64,000 bases of DNA from Pseudoxanthomonas sp. CF125 (GTDB lineage: Bacteria; Pseudomonadota; Gammaproteobacteria; Xanthomonadales; Xanthomonadaceae), in assembly GCF_900104085.1 (NCBI RefSeq), contig NZ_FNLD01000004.1:124001-188000 (forward strand), in the 5' to 3' direction. Shown here piece after piece: positions 27,780 through 36,566 of the stretch. Under the pieces are notes generated by a model that was given only the letters and a program-made list of their open reading frames with translations, was not told the DNA's origin and searched no databases. Every line of letters starts with the position of its first letter. Position 1 is the first letter of the stretch. Both the position numbers and the translations under genes were made by a program.

Positions 27780-29030
27780 ATGACTGCACAACGCGACGAA
27801 GTCCTAATCATCGGCGGCGGCGTGATCGGCCTGGCCACGGCGCTGGCGTTGATCGAAGCCGGCCGGAGCGTACGCGTGCTCGAAGCGGCCGCTGCCGGCA
27901 GCGGCGCCTCGCACGGCAACTGCGGCACCATCACGCCGAGCCATGCGCCGCCGCTGGCCGCTCCCGGCATGGTCGCGCAGGGGCTGCGCTGGATGTCGAC
28001 CCCCGATGCGCCGCTTTACCTGAAACCGCGGCTCGATCCGGCCCTGTGGCGCTGGCTGGCGCATTTCGCCGCCCGCTGCAACCCCAGGGACTGGCGGCAG
28101 AGCACGAAATCGCGCTCGGCGATCCTCAACGACTCGCGTACCCGTCTGAGCGACTGGGTCGCACGTTACGGGCTGCAGTGCGAATTCGCGGAAGAAGGAC
28201 TCGATTACGTATTCCGGGAGCGGGCCAGGTTCGACCACTACGCGGAAGAATGCGAAGCGCTGCGCGAATTCGGAATCGTCAGCGAGATATTCGACGGCGC
28301 CGACTATCTGCGCCAGGAGCCGGCGCTGAAACCTGGCGTCGCCGGCGCGGTGCGGTTCCCCGACGACGCGCGCCTGCGCCCGGACCGCTACGTGGCGGAG
28401 CTGGCGAGGGCGATGCGGGAGCGCGGCGGCGTGATCGAAGAAAATTGCCGGGTCCAATCGCTGCAGGATTCGGCCAATGGTGTGAGCGTGGGAACGAACC
28501 TGGGTCCGCGCAGCGGCAGCGAGGCGGTCATCGCGCTCGGCGCCTGGTCGCCAGCGTTGGCGCGCACGTTGGGAATCAAGCTGCCGATCCAGCCCGGCAA
28601 GGGTTATTCGATCACCTATTCGCGTCCCTCCCTGGTGCCCCGGCGCGCCATGGTGCTGAAGGACCGTCAGGTGTGCGTGACGGTATGGGACAGCGGTTTC
28701 CGTCTGGGCAGCACCATGGAGTTTTCCGGTTACGACGAGAGCTTGAACGCCACCCGCTTGAATGCACTGGAACGCGGCGCCGCCGAATATCTGCACGAAC
28801 CCGTAGGCGCCACCGTGCAGGAGCGCTGGTACGGCTGGCGGCCGATGACCTGGGACGATCTGCCGATACTGGGGCGGGCGCCGCGCCATCGTCACCTGTG
28901 GCTGGCCGCCGGGCACGGCATGCTCGGCGTCAGCATGAGCGCCGCCAGCGGGCAATTGATGGCCGACCTGATCGCCGGGCGAGCCACCGCGATCGATCCG
29001 GCGCCCTATCGCCTGGAGCGGTTCCTGTGA
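27780..29030 (+). CDS. DadA-like FAD-dependent D-amino acid dehydrogenase
   Basis: The 416-residue protein has an N-terminal FAD-binding motif (VLIIGGGVIGLATALALIEAG), GSGASHGNCGTITPSHAPPLA as in DadA-family oxidoreductases, and a C-terminal RPMTWDDLPILGRAP...LWLAAGHGMLGVSMSAASG that closes over FAD. It would oxidise D-amino acids or related imino/amino acids and pass electrons to the respiratory chain. Other DAO-family substrates such as proline derivatives are possible. Its stop overlaps the GTG of a glutathione-reductase-like gene. Confidence 0.85.
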   Translation: MTAQRDEVLIIGGGVIGLATALALIEAGRSVRVLEAAAAGSGASHGNCGTITPSHAPPLAAPGMVAQGLRWMSTPDAPLYLKPRLDPALWRWLAHFAARCNPRDWRQSTKSRSAILNDSRTRLSDWVARYGLQCEFAEEGLDYVFRERARFDHYAEECEALREFGIVSEIFDGADYLRQEPALKPGVAGAVRFPDDARLRPDRYVAELARAMRERGGVIEENCRVQSLQDSANGVSVGTNLGPRSGSEAVIALGAWSPALARTLGIKLPIQPGKGYSITYSRPSLVPRRAMVLKDRQVCVTVWDSGFRLGSTMEFSGYDESLNATRLNALERGAAEYLHEPVGATVQERWYGWRPMTWDDLPILGRAPRHRHLWLAAGHGMLGVSMSAASGQLMADLIAGRATAIDPAPYRLERFL

Positions 29031-30394
29031 GCAGAGACAAAGCGGCTTACGACTACGACCTGGTGGTGATCGGCGGCGGCTCCGGTGGCCTGGCCGGCGC
29101 CTTCCGCGCCGCGGCGCATGGCGCGCGCGTGGCGTTATTGGAGCCTGGCGAGTTCGGCGGCACCTGCGTCAATGTGGGGTGCGTACCGAAGAAGGCGATG
29201 TGGCTGGCGGCCGAACTGGCCCAGCGCATCGATACGGCTTCGCGGCTGGGTTTCGGCCTGCCGCCGCCCAAGCTGGACTGGCGCGAATTCATCGTCCATC
29301 GCCAGCGCTACATCGCCGGAATCCACGACAGCTACCGCAAGCGGCTGGATGCCGCAGGCATCGTGCATCTGCCGTGCTACGGACATTTCCTCGACGCGCA
29401 CACGGTGGAAACCCATCAGGGATTGCGCATCACCGCCGCGCATGCGCTGATCGCCACCGGCGGCGCGCCCAAGCGTCCCGACATTCCAGGGGCGGAGCTG
29501 GGGCTGATCTCCGACGATTTCTTCAATCTCTGCGACGCACCGGAACGCGTCGCGATAATCGGCGGTGGTTATATCGCCGTCGAACTGGGCGGGGTGCTGC
29601 AGGCGTTGGGCAGCAAGGTGGAATTGTTCGTACGCGGGCCGCGCCTGCTCGATTCCTTCGATCACGAGTTGACCGACGAACTGGCGGAGAACCTCAGACA
29701 ACACGGCGTCCATTGCCATTTCGCGCATCCATTGGCCTCAGTGCAACAGATGGGCGAACAGCGGGTGTTGCATGCCTGCAACGGACAGGTAAGCGAGCCT
29801 TTCGACAGCGTGATCTTCGCCACCGGCCGTACGCCCAACAGCCGGCAGCTCCGGTTGGAGAATATCGGCGTGACCGTCGATGGCGAAGGTTTCGTAGTGG
29901 TCGATGAATTCCAGGACACCAGCGTCGCCAATGTGCATGCGGTAGGCGATGTTTCCAGCCGGCTCGCGCTTACGCCGGTCGCCATCGCCGCCGCGCGCCG
30001 CCTGATGGACCGTCTGTTCGGAGGCAAGCCCGAAGCCAGGCTGGATTACGACGACATCGCCACCGTGGTGTTTGCGCATCCTCCGTTGGGCATGGTTGGC
30101 CTTACCGAAACCGAGGCGCGTGAACGCCATGGCGATACGGGGGTGAAGACCTACAGCGCCCGTTTCCGTCCGATGCTACATGCGCTGGCCGATTCGCCGC
30201 AGCGCAGCCTGTTCAAGCTGGTGTGCGTGGGCGAAGAGGAACGGGTGATCGGCATTCACCTGCTGGGAGAAGGTGCGGACGAAATGCTGCAGGGATTTGC
30301 GGTGGCCTTGAAGAAAGGCATCGTCAAGCGCGATCTGGACGACACCATGGCGATCCATCCGACTTCGGCTGAGGAAGTGGTGTTGATGCGATGA
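29027..30394 (+). CDS. gor: Glutathione-disulfide reductase-like flavoprotein
   Basis: This 455-residue protein starts at GTG 29027 (GTGA overlap). It has the FAD motif LVVIGGGSGGLAGAFRAA, the redox disulfide GGTCVNVGCVPKKAMW, a second nucleotide-binding motif RVAIIGGGYIAVELGGVL, GRTPNSRQL and the C-terminal catalytic HPTSAEE. These fit NADPH-dependent glutathione reductase. In the NADPH motif the segment after GYIAVEL reads LFVRGPRLLDSFD, with an Arg that fits NADP(H). Operon position after dadA is unusual. Confidence 0.88.
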   Translation: MSRDKAAYDYDLVVIGGGSGGLAGAFRAAAHGARVALLEPGEFGGTCVNVGCVPKKAMWLAAELAQRIDTASRLGFGLPPPKLDWREFIVHRQRYIAGIHDSYRKRLDAAGIVHLPCYGHFLDAHTVETHQGLRITAAHALIATGGAPKRPDIPGAELGLISDDFFNLCDAPERVAIIGGGYIAVELGGVLQALGSKVELFVRGPRLLDSFDHELTDELAENLRQHGVHCHFAHPLASVQQMGEQRVLHACNGQVSEPFDSVIFATGRTPNSRQLRLENIGVTVDGEGFVVVDEFQDTSVANVHAVGDVSSRLALTPVAIAAARRLMDRLFGGKPEARLDYDDIATVVFAHPPLGMVGLTETEARERHGDTGVKTYSARFRPMLHALADSPQRSLFKLVCVGEEERVIGIHLLGEGADEMLQGFAVALKKGIVKRDLDDTMAIHPTSAEEVVLMR

Positions 30395-30401
30395 GGCATG
30401 C

Positions 30402-30424
30402 TTTCCTTCTCCCAGTGGAAGAAG
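30402..30424. repeat. Partial family D repeat
   Basis: CCTTCTCCCAGTGGAAGAAG is a degenerate copy of the arm at 6366 and lies between the convergent gor-like and iron-ADH genes. Confidence 0.5.
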
Positions 30425-30427
30425 GGA

Positions 30428-31588
30428 TCAAATGCGCCCCGCCATCGCCGCATCGAACACCTTGCCCGCCGCCGCCGCGTCGAACTTCACCGGATTGCCC
30501 CCCGCCGACGGGTCCGCTTCGGCCATCGTCGCGATTTCCCCGGCACGGTCGCCGTTCACGCCGAACTCCTCCAACGTATGCGGCACGCCCAGCGAGGCGC
30601 GCAATTCGAGGATGAAATCCAGGAAGCCGGTGAAATCCTGGCGCGGAAGCCGCAGGTAGGCGGCCAGACGTTCGATGCGTTCCTCGACCGCGCTGCGGTT
30701 GAAGGACAGCACGTAGGGCATGAACACCGCGTTGGTCATGCCGTGATGGGTGTCGTACAGCGCGCCGACCGGATGCGACAGCGCATGCATGCCGCCGAGT
30801 CCCTTCTGGAATGCGGTGGCTCCCATCGCCGCGGCGGCCATCATGTCGCCGCGCGCCTCGATGTCTGCGGGCTGCGCGTAGACGCGCGGCAACGCCTGCT
30901 TGACCAGACGCATGCCTTCGACCGCGATGCCGTCGGCCATCGGGTGATAGCCGGGCGCGCAATAGGCTTCCAGGCAATGCGACAGCGCATCCATGCCGGT
31001 GCCGGCGGTGATCCTGGCGGGCATGCCCACGGTCAGCGCCGGGTCGCAGATCACCACGCGGGGCATCATCTTCGGGTGGAAAATAATTTTCTTGGTATGG
31101 GTCTTTTCGTCGGTCAGCACGCCCGCGCGGCCGACCTCCGAACCGGTGCCAGCGGTGGTGGGCACGGCGACGATGGGGGCGATGCCGTCGGGATCGGCAC
31201 GGGTCCACCAATCGCCGATGTCTTCGTAGTCCCAGACCGGGCGCGACTGCCCGCTCATGAAGGCGATCAGCTTGCCGGTGTCCAGCCCGCTGCCACCGCC
31301 GAAGGCCACCACTCCGTCGTGGCCTCCGTCGCGGTACGCCAGCAAACCGGCGTTGAGGTTGGCTTCGACCGGGTTCGGTTTCAGATCGGCAAACAGGGAC
31401 GCATCCAGTCCGGCGGCACGCAACGACGCCAATGCGTCGGTGGTGATCGGAGCGTTGGCCAGGCCAGCGTCGGTCACCAGCAAGGGTTTGCGGATGCCGT
31501 TGGCCAGGCAGACTTCAGCCAGTTCGCTGATGCGGCCTGCGCCGAAGCGGATCGAGGTGGGGTAGTTCCAGTTGGCGCGGACGGTCAT
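30428..31588 (-). CDS. Iron-containing (group III) alcohol dehydrogenase
   Basis: The 386-residue protein has the family pattern: WNYPTSIRFGAGRISELAEV, NAD-binding GVVAFGGGSGLDTGKLIAF, PTTAGTGSEVGRAGVLTD, and the metal-ligand region ITAGTGMDALSHCLEAYCAPGYHPMAD with GMHALSHPVGALYDTHHGMTNAV. Asp and three His from these motifs hold Fe(II). It probably oxidises a hydroxyl end to an aldehyde for the adjacent aldehyde dehydrogenase, 10 bp upstream on the same strand. The cluster context suggests a gamma-glutamyl amino alcohol as substrate (inference). Confidence 0.9.
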   Translation of the reverse strand: MTVRANWNYPTSIRFGAGRISELAEVCLANGIRKPLLVTDAGLANAPITTDALASLRAAGLDASLFADLKPNPVEANLNAGLLAYRDGGHDGVVAFGGGSGLDTGKLIAFMSGQSRPVWDYEDIGDWWTRADPDGIAPIVAVPTTAGTGSEVGRAGVLTDEKTHTKKIIFHPKMMPRVVICDPALTVGMPARITAGTGMDALSHCLEAYCAPGYHPMADGIAVEGMRLVKQALPRVYAQPADIEARGDMMAAAAMGATAFQKGLGGMHALSHPVGALYDTHHGMTNAVFMPYVLSFNRSAVEERIERLAAYLRLPRQDFTGFLDFILELRASLGVPHTLEEFGVNGDRAGEIATMAEADPSAGGNPVKFDAAAAGKVFDAAMAGRI

Positions 31589-31598
31589 GCGTGGTTTC

Positions 31599-32996
31599 TC
31601 AGTTCGTGATCGCGTGGCGTAGATGGAAGGATTTGGGGCGGGTCAGGGTTTCATAACCCACACGCGACAAGGTGGCGCCGCGTCCGGTGTGTTTGACGCC
31701 GGTCCAGGCCAGCGATGGGTCCAGGTAGTCGCAACGGTTCATGTACACGGTGCCGGTGGCGATGTCGTCGCCGATGCGTTCGGCGGCCTCCAGATCGCGG
31801 GTCCACACCGAAGCGGTCAGACCATAGGGGCTGTCGTTCATCAATTGCAAAGCTTGCGTATCGCCATCGACCGGCATGATGCCGACCACGGGGCCGAAGC
31901 TTTCTTCGCGCATCACCGACATCGAGTGATCGACGTCTATCAGCACCTGCGGAGCGAGGTAGGGCGTGCCGATGGCGTCGGCGCCGAAAGTGGAGGCGTC
32001 GATCAGCGCTCGTGCGCCGCCGGCGATGGCATCGGCGATCTGTCCGCGCACGAAGTCGGCGCTGGCGGCCTTGACCAGCGGACCAAGCGTCGTCGCTTCG
32101 TCCAGCGGGTTGCCCAGCACGTAGGAACGGGTCAGTTCGGTGAAGCGCTCCACGAATTCCGGGTATACGCCGCGGTCGACGTAGATGCGTTCGATGCCGC
32201 AGCAACTCTGTCCGGAATTAAAGAAGCTGCCATCGACCAGGTTCTCCACCGTAAAGTCCAGGTCCGCGTCGTGGCGCACATAGGCCGGATCCTTGCCGCC
32301 CAGCTCCAGGCCCAGCCCGAGAAAGTGGCCGCTGGCAGCGCGCTCCATCGCGCGTCCGCCTTCCACCGAGCCGGTGAAGTTGACCTGCTGCACGCGGCCC
32401 GAGGCGATCACGCGCGCGGATTGTTCGTGGTCCAGCAGCAGGTTGCGGAACAGGCCTGCGGGCAGGCCGGCCTGCTGGAACGCGCGCTCGAAGCGCTCGC
32501 CCACCAGCAAGGTCTGGGTGGCGTGCTTCAGGATCACCGCGTTGCCGGCCATCAGCGCAGGAATGATGGAATTCACCGCAGTGAGGTAGGGATAATTCCA
32601 GGGTGCGATCACGAAGACCGTGCCCAGCGGTTCGCGGCGCACGAAGCGGCGGAAGCCGGCCTTCTCGCCAGAATCGATGTCGGCCAATGCATCGGCGGCG
32701 ATGGCGATCATGTGGTGCGCACGTTCCTCCAGGCCCCGCAACTCGCCGGCGCCGTAGCGCACCGGGCGCCCCATCTGCCAGGCGATCTCGGGCGCGATTT
32801 CCTCGCGCATAGCCAGCAGGGCTTCCACCGCCGCCGTGCAGTAGCGCGCGCGTTCTTCCAACGGGGTTTTCTTCCATGCGCGCTGGGCCTGTGCCGCGGC
32901 TTCAAGCGCTGCGCCCACAGTCTCGTCGCTGGCATAGTGGCGTTCGGCGTAGACGTGTCCATCGACGGGGGAAACCAGTTTTACTTCGTTGCTCAT
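31599..32996 (-). CDS. NAD(P)-dependent aldehyde dehydrogenase
   Basis: The 465-residue protein has the ALDH landmarks: VFVIAPWNYPYLTAVNSIIPALMAGNAVILK, QQVNFTGSVEGGRAME, LGLELGGKDPAYV (general base Glu), FFNSGQSCCGIERIYVD (catalytic Cys) and MREESFGPVVGIMPV. ATG 32996 follows TGAGGATTGT; the frame upstream is non-homologous. It lies 10 bp before the iron alcohol dehydrogenase, so the two steps alcohol to aldehyde to acid are probably linked. The glutamine-synthetase-like gene upstream suggests gamma-glutamylated aldehydes as substrates. Confidence 0.9.
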   Translation of the reverse strand: MSNEVKLVSPVDGHVYAERHYASDETVGAALEAAAQAQRAWKKTPLEERARYCTAAVEALLAMREEIAPEIAWQMGRPVRYGAGELRGLEERAHHMIAIAADALADIDSGEKAGFRRFVRREPLGTVFVIAPWNYPYLTAVNSIIPALMAGNAVILKHATQTLLVGERFERAFQQAGLPAGLFRNLLLDHEQSARVIASGRVQQVNFTGSVEGGRAMERAASGHFLGLGLELGGKDPAYVRHDADLDFTVENLVDGSFFNSGQSCCGIERIYVDRGVYPEFVERFTELTRSYVLGNPLDEATTLGPLVKAASADFVRGQIADAIAGGARALIDASTFGADAIGTPYLAPQVLIDVDHSMSVMREESFGPVVGIMPVDGDTQALQLMNDSPYGLTASVWTRDLEAAERIGDDIATGTVYMNRCDYLDPSLAWTGVKHTGRGATLSRVGYETLTRPKSFHLRHAITN

Positions 32997-33078
32997 ACAA
33001 TCCTCAAATACGGACGAAACTTGCTTACGCGGATGTTGTTCATCCTCCAGTCCTGCGATCACTCGCCCGGGCGGGATG

Positions 33079-33507
33079 TCATGTCGAACTTGCCTCTGAC
33101 AAAGTGTCATGTTCCCGGATGACATGGCGGCCATTCCCGTCGAGCTCGTCAGGATCGACCAGAACAACGGATTGCCGTCCGGCACTGGATACATGCACGA
33201 ATGAGTAAGGGTCCGCCGTTGCGTCGTTTGCCAGGAGCAAGGACCGGTCGAGCGCCGCCGCCAGACGCGAGGCGCTCTCGACAATATCGAGGCTTGGTAA
33301 AGGATCTGGCAAATAGAGGGTGATGAGCTGGGAGTACGGGTCAGCGGTTGAATTGTCGACCACGCACGTCACCGGAGCAGCCCCTATTTCCGTAATGCTG
33401 TAAACGACGTCCACGCTTTCTTCGGCTACGCCGAGCATTGCCGCAATGCCGCGTTGCAGCGTTCTATCGTCCGCTGGCTTGTTCAAAGACGCATCGAACC
33501 AGATCAT
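33079..33507 (-). CDS. Hypothetical protein (142 aa), unknown family
   Basis: An open frame of 143 codons on the same strand as the surrounding catabolic genes starts at MIWFDASLNKPADDR (ATG 33507; a possible extension to 33525). It contains TLQRGIAAMLGVAEESVDVVYS, ITLYLPDPLPSLDIVES and SVVLVDPDELDGNGRHVI. There is no signal peptide or membrane segment. Its base composition is visibly lower in GC than its neighbours. I recognise no family. It interrupts the otherwise consistent catabolic set, so it may be an insertion. Confidence 0.6.
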   Translation of the reverse strand: MIWFDASLNKPADDRTLQRGIAAMLGVAEESVDVVYSITEIGAAPVTCVVDNSTADPYSQLITLYLPDPLPSLDIVESASRLAAALDRSLLLANDATADPYSFVHVSSAGRQSVVLVDPDELDGNGRHVIREHDTLSEASST

Positions 33508-33603
33508 TTGCCCAGATCTCCACAATACTATTTCCTTGGAGCATCATAAGTCGCAGTAAAGCTCTGCGGGGCGTGATTTACGTCCCTTCTGCGAGAGATG
33601 ATT

Positions 33604-34971
33604 TCAATACCTCTCGAATCCGCGCCGCAATTCCCAATCGGTCACCCGGCGATCGCATTCGGATTGTTCCCATTCGGCCGTATGCACATAGTGATCGATC
33701 ACTTCATCGCCCAGCGCCTTGCGCAACATCTTCGAGCCACGTAACGCATCGGTGGCGTCGCGCAGGGTCTTGGATACTTCCGGCAGTTTCTCGCCGCCAT
33801 AAGCATCGCCGGAGAACGGCTTGCCCAATTTCAGTTTCTCGTCGATGCCGGCCAAACCGGCTGCGATCAAAGCCGCATAGGCCAGATAGGGGTTGAGGTC
33901 GGCGCCGCCGATCCGGCATTCGATACGGATGCCCTTGCCGCCTTCGCCGCAGAGACGGAAGCCGGCGGTGCGGTTGTCGACGCTCCACACCGCCTTGGTA
34001 GGTGCGAAAGTGCCGGCCTGGAATCGCTTGTAGGAATTGATGTACGGCGCCAGGAACCAGGTGATGTCGCGGGCGTACTTGACCTGTCCGGCCACCCAGG
34101 CGCGCATCAGCTCGGACATGCCGTACTCGGCCTTCGCGTCCAGGAACAGCGGCTTGCCGGTCTTGGCGCTCCACAGCGAGTTGTGGATATGGCTGCTGGA
34201 GCCGGCCAGGTCGTAGCGCCACTTGGCCATGAAAGTGATGGCCTTGCCGTGCTGCATGGCGATCTCCTTGCAGCCGTTCTTCATGATCGCGTGGCGGTCG
34301 GCCATTTCCAGCGCTTCGGCGTAGCGCACGTTGATCTCTTCCTGGCCAGGGCCCCATTCGCCTTTGGTGTTCTCCACCGGAATTCCCGCCGCCTGCATGC
34401 CCTTGCGCATGGCGCGCATCACCGGTTCCTCGCGCGTGGTCTGCAGGATGTGGTAGTCCTCGATGTAGTAGCCGGCGGTTTTCGGATTGCGATAGTCGCG
34501 TGCGTGAATGTCCACGTAGCTTTCGTCGAACAGGTAGAACTCCAGCTCCGAAGCGAACATGCCCACGTAGCCGCGTTCGGCCAGCCTCGCGATCTGTTTC
34601 TTGAGGATGGCGCGCGGACTGTGCGGCAGGTCGTGGTGCTCATGATCCAGCACGTCGCATAGAACCAGTGCCGTGCCTTCCAGCCAAGGGATGCGGCGCA
34701 AGGTTCCAAGGTCGGGCTTGAGCGCGAAATCGCCGTAGCCTTTATCCCAGCTTGCCGCGGCATAGCCGGGCACCGGTTCCATGTCGATGTCGTCGGCCAG
34801 CAGGTAATTGCAGCCATGGGTTTCGTCGTGCGCGCTGTCGATGAAGAACTCGGCCTGGAAGCGCTTGCCGATCAGACGGCCTTGCATGTCGACCATGCAG
34901 GCCAGCACGGTATCGATACTGCCGTTGGCGACGGCGCGCTTGAGTTCGGCGAAGCTAAAGGGTGCGGTCAT
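33604..34971 (-). CDS. Glutamine-synthetase-like gamma-glutamyl-amine ligase (PuuA/GlnA4-type)
   Basis: This 455-residue protein has the GS catalytic fold: ASELEFYLFDESYVD, NTKGEWGPGQEEINVRYAEAL, KAITFMAKWRYDLAGSSSHIHNSLW and AGFRLCGEGGKGIRIECRIGGADLNPYLAYAA. The adenylylation segment of type I GS (NLYDLPPEE) is missing, which points to the PuuA-like group that ligates glutamate to amines rather than ammonia. With an ethanolamine-permease-like neighbour and dehydrogenases, gamma-glutamylation of ethanolamine or a similar amine is the best guess. The start follows GGAAACC; the longer frame runs antisense-like through the permease gene and is rejected. Confidence 0.85.
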   Translation of the reverse strand: MTAPFSFAELKRAVANGSIDTVLACMVDMQGRLIGKRFQAEFFIDSAHDETHGCNYLLADDIDMEPVPGYAAASWDKGYGDFALKPDLGTLRRIPWLEGTALVLCDVLDHEHHDLPHSPRAILKKQIARLAERGYVGMFASELEFYLFDESYVDIHARDYRNPKTAGYYIEDYHILQTTREEPVMRAMRKGMQAAGIPVENTKGEWGPGQEEINVRYAEALEMADRHAIMKNGCKEIAMQHGKAITFMAKWRYDLAGSSSHIHNSLWSAKTGKPLFLDAKAEYGMSELMRAWVAGQVKYARDITWFLAPYINSYKRFQAGTFAPTKAVWSVDNRTAGFRLCGEGGKGIRIECRIGGADLNPYLAYAALIAAGLAGIDEKLKLGKPFSGDAYGGEKLPEVSKTLRDATDALRGSKMLRKALGDEVIDHYVHTAEWEQSECDRRVTDWELRRGFERY

Positions 34972-35036
34972 TTCGGTTTCCGTGAGTAGGAAGCATGCGG
35001 CGGCGCTTGCGCGCCGCCGCTCTCCATATCGATGGG

Positions 35037-36527
35037 TCAGGCGCCGGCTTTCAGCTTGTGTTCCAGCGCGAATTCCTCTTCCGGCGACAGGATCAGGCGA
35101 TGGCGTCCGCGCACGGCGAAGTACAGGATGCCCACCACGAACCAGATCGCCACCCACATGACCGCGGTGCTGTAGGCGGGGTCCTTGATCTGATAGAACA
35201 GCGTTACCACTGCGATGATCATGGTCAACGCCGCACCGAATACGCCGAACGGACTCCGATACGGGCGGTGGATGTTCGGCAGCTTCCTGCGCAGCACAAT
35301 GAAGGACAGCGCCTGCATGAAGTAGCTGAACATCGCGCCGAAGACCGCCATGTTCAGCAGCGTCGCGCCGATGACCTTGCCGCCGTGGTCGGCGCCCAGT
35401 CCGAACCACAGTGCGAACATCACCCCGAGCGCGACGATCGAACCGAACACCATCGCTACATGCGGCGTCTTGCGCGTGCCGTGGGTAAGCGAAAGCGCCG
35501 GCGGGAAGTAGCCTGCGCGCGCCAGGGAATAGATCTGCCGGCCTTTGGCGAAGATGATGGTATGGAAGCTGGCCACCAGGCCCAGCACCGCTACGCCCGC
35601 CAGCAGCTTGGCGGTGCCTTCGCCATAGATCGCCTTGAAGCCGTCCAGCAGCGGCTCGCCCGAAGTGGACAGCTTGAACGAACCGATGCCGGCCACGGCC
35701 GGGTTCAGCCACATGATCATGAACGCCGAAACGATCAGCGTGAGCATGCCCAGAATGATGCCCTTGGGCATGTCGCGTTTCGGGTCCACCGATTCCTCTG
35801 CCGCCAGCGGCAATTGCTCGATCGCCAGGAACAACCACACCGCGAACGGCAGTGTGGCCAGCACGCCTTTCCAGCCGAACGGGAACCAGCTGCCGCCGCC
35901 TTCGGCCAGTTCCACCGGTGCGCCGTCGGGGCCAGCGCCGATATTCAGCGCCCAGCGATTGAAGTCTATGTGCGGCAGCGCGCTGATCCAGAACACCACC
36001 AGGCAACCCAAGGCCAGCAGTGTCACCACCAAAGTGATCCGGAAGGAGAGTTCCACGCCGATGACGTTCAGGCCCACGAACAATATGTAGAACCCGATCC
36101 ACCAAAGAGGCTGCGCTTCGGCGGGCGTGCCGAAGATTCCTCCCATGTAACTGCCGATGAAGAACACGATCACCGCCGGAGTCAGTACGTATTCCACGTT
36201 TTCAGACAGCCCGGTGAGGAATCCTCCCCATGGGCCCATCGCCGTGCGCGCGAACGAGTAGGCCGCGCCGGTGTGCGGCAATGCCGGGCTCATTTCGGCG
36301 ATGGAGAAGGTCAGGCCCAGATACATCACCGCGATGATGATGCCGGCCGCCAACATGCTGCCCCAGCCGTTGGCCAGGCCGAAATTCCAGCCGGAGAAGT
36401 GGCCCGAGATCACCGCGCCCACGCCCAGCGCCCACAACGACCACACGCCGGCGTAGCGCCGCAATCCGCGTTTCTCGAAATAACTCTGGTCTACCTTGGT
36501 GTATTGGACACTCGATGGTTCGGACAT
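35037..36527 (-). CDS. APC-family permease, ethanolamine-permease-like
   Basis: The 496-residue protein has twelve hydrophobic segments. The N-terminal part (VDQSYFEKRGLRRYAGVWSLW, GAVISGHFSGWNFGLANGWG, GAAYSFARTAMGPWGGFLTG, EYVLTPAVIVFFIGSYMGGIFG) follows the ethanolamine permease (Eat) layout from memory. KGRQIYSLARAGYFPPALSLTHG is a general APC loop. Start: ATG 36527 after AAGGGGATTGG. It lies 65 bp upstream of the glutamine-synthetase-like gene on the same strand, so it probably imports that enzyme's amine substrate. Confidence 0.85.
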   Translation of the reverse strand: MSEPSSVQYTKVDQSYFEKRGLRRYAGVWSLWALGVGAVISGHFSGWNFGLANGWGSMLAAGIIIAVMYLGLTFSIAEMSPALPHTGAAYSFARTAMGPWGGFLTGLSENVEYVLTPAVIVFFIGSYMGGIFGTPAEAQPLWWIGFYILFVGLNVIGVELSFRITLVVTLLALGCLVVFWISALPHIDFNRWALNIGAGPDGAPVELAEGGGSWFPFGWKGVLATLPFAVWLFLAIEQLPLAAEESVDPKRDMPKGIILGMLTLIVSAFMIMWLNPAVAGIGSFKLSTSGEPLLDGFKAIYGEGTAKLLAGVAVLGLVASFHTIIFAKGRQIYSLARAGYFPPALSLTHGTRKTPHVAMVFGSIVALGVMFALWFGLGADHGGKVIGATLLNMAVFGAMFSYFMQALSFIVLRRKLPNIHRPYRSPFGVFGAALTMIIAVVTLFYQIKDPAYSTAVMWVAIWFVVGILYFAVRGRHRLILSPEEEFALEHKLKAGA

Positions 36528-36566
36528 TTCCAATCCCCTTGCGGTGGCTACAACGGTGGGTAGTGG

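Noticed and set aside
30398..31609. 403-codon plus-strand frame over the iron alcohol dehydrogenase
   Set aside because: Antisense shadow; the minus-strand frame has all the alcohol dehydrogenase motifs.
34995..36563. 522-codon plus-strand frame over the permease gene
   Set aside because: Composition dominated by Arg/His/Gln with no hydrophobic pattern; the opposite strand encodes a clear 12-helix permease.
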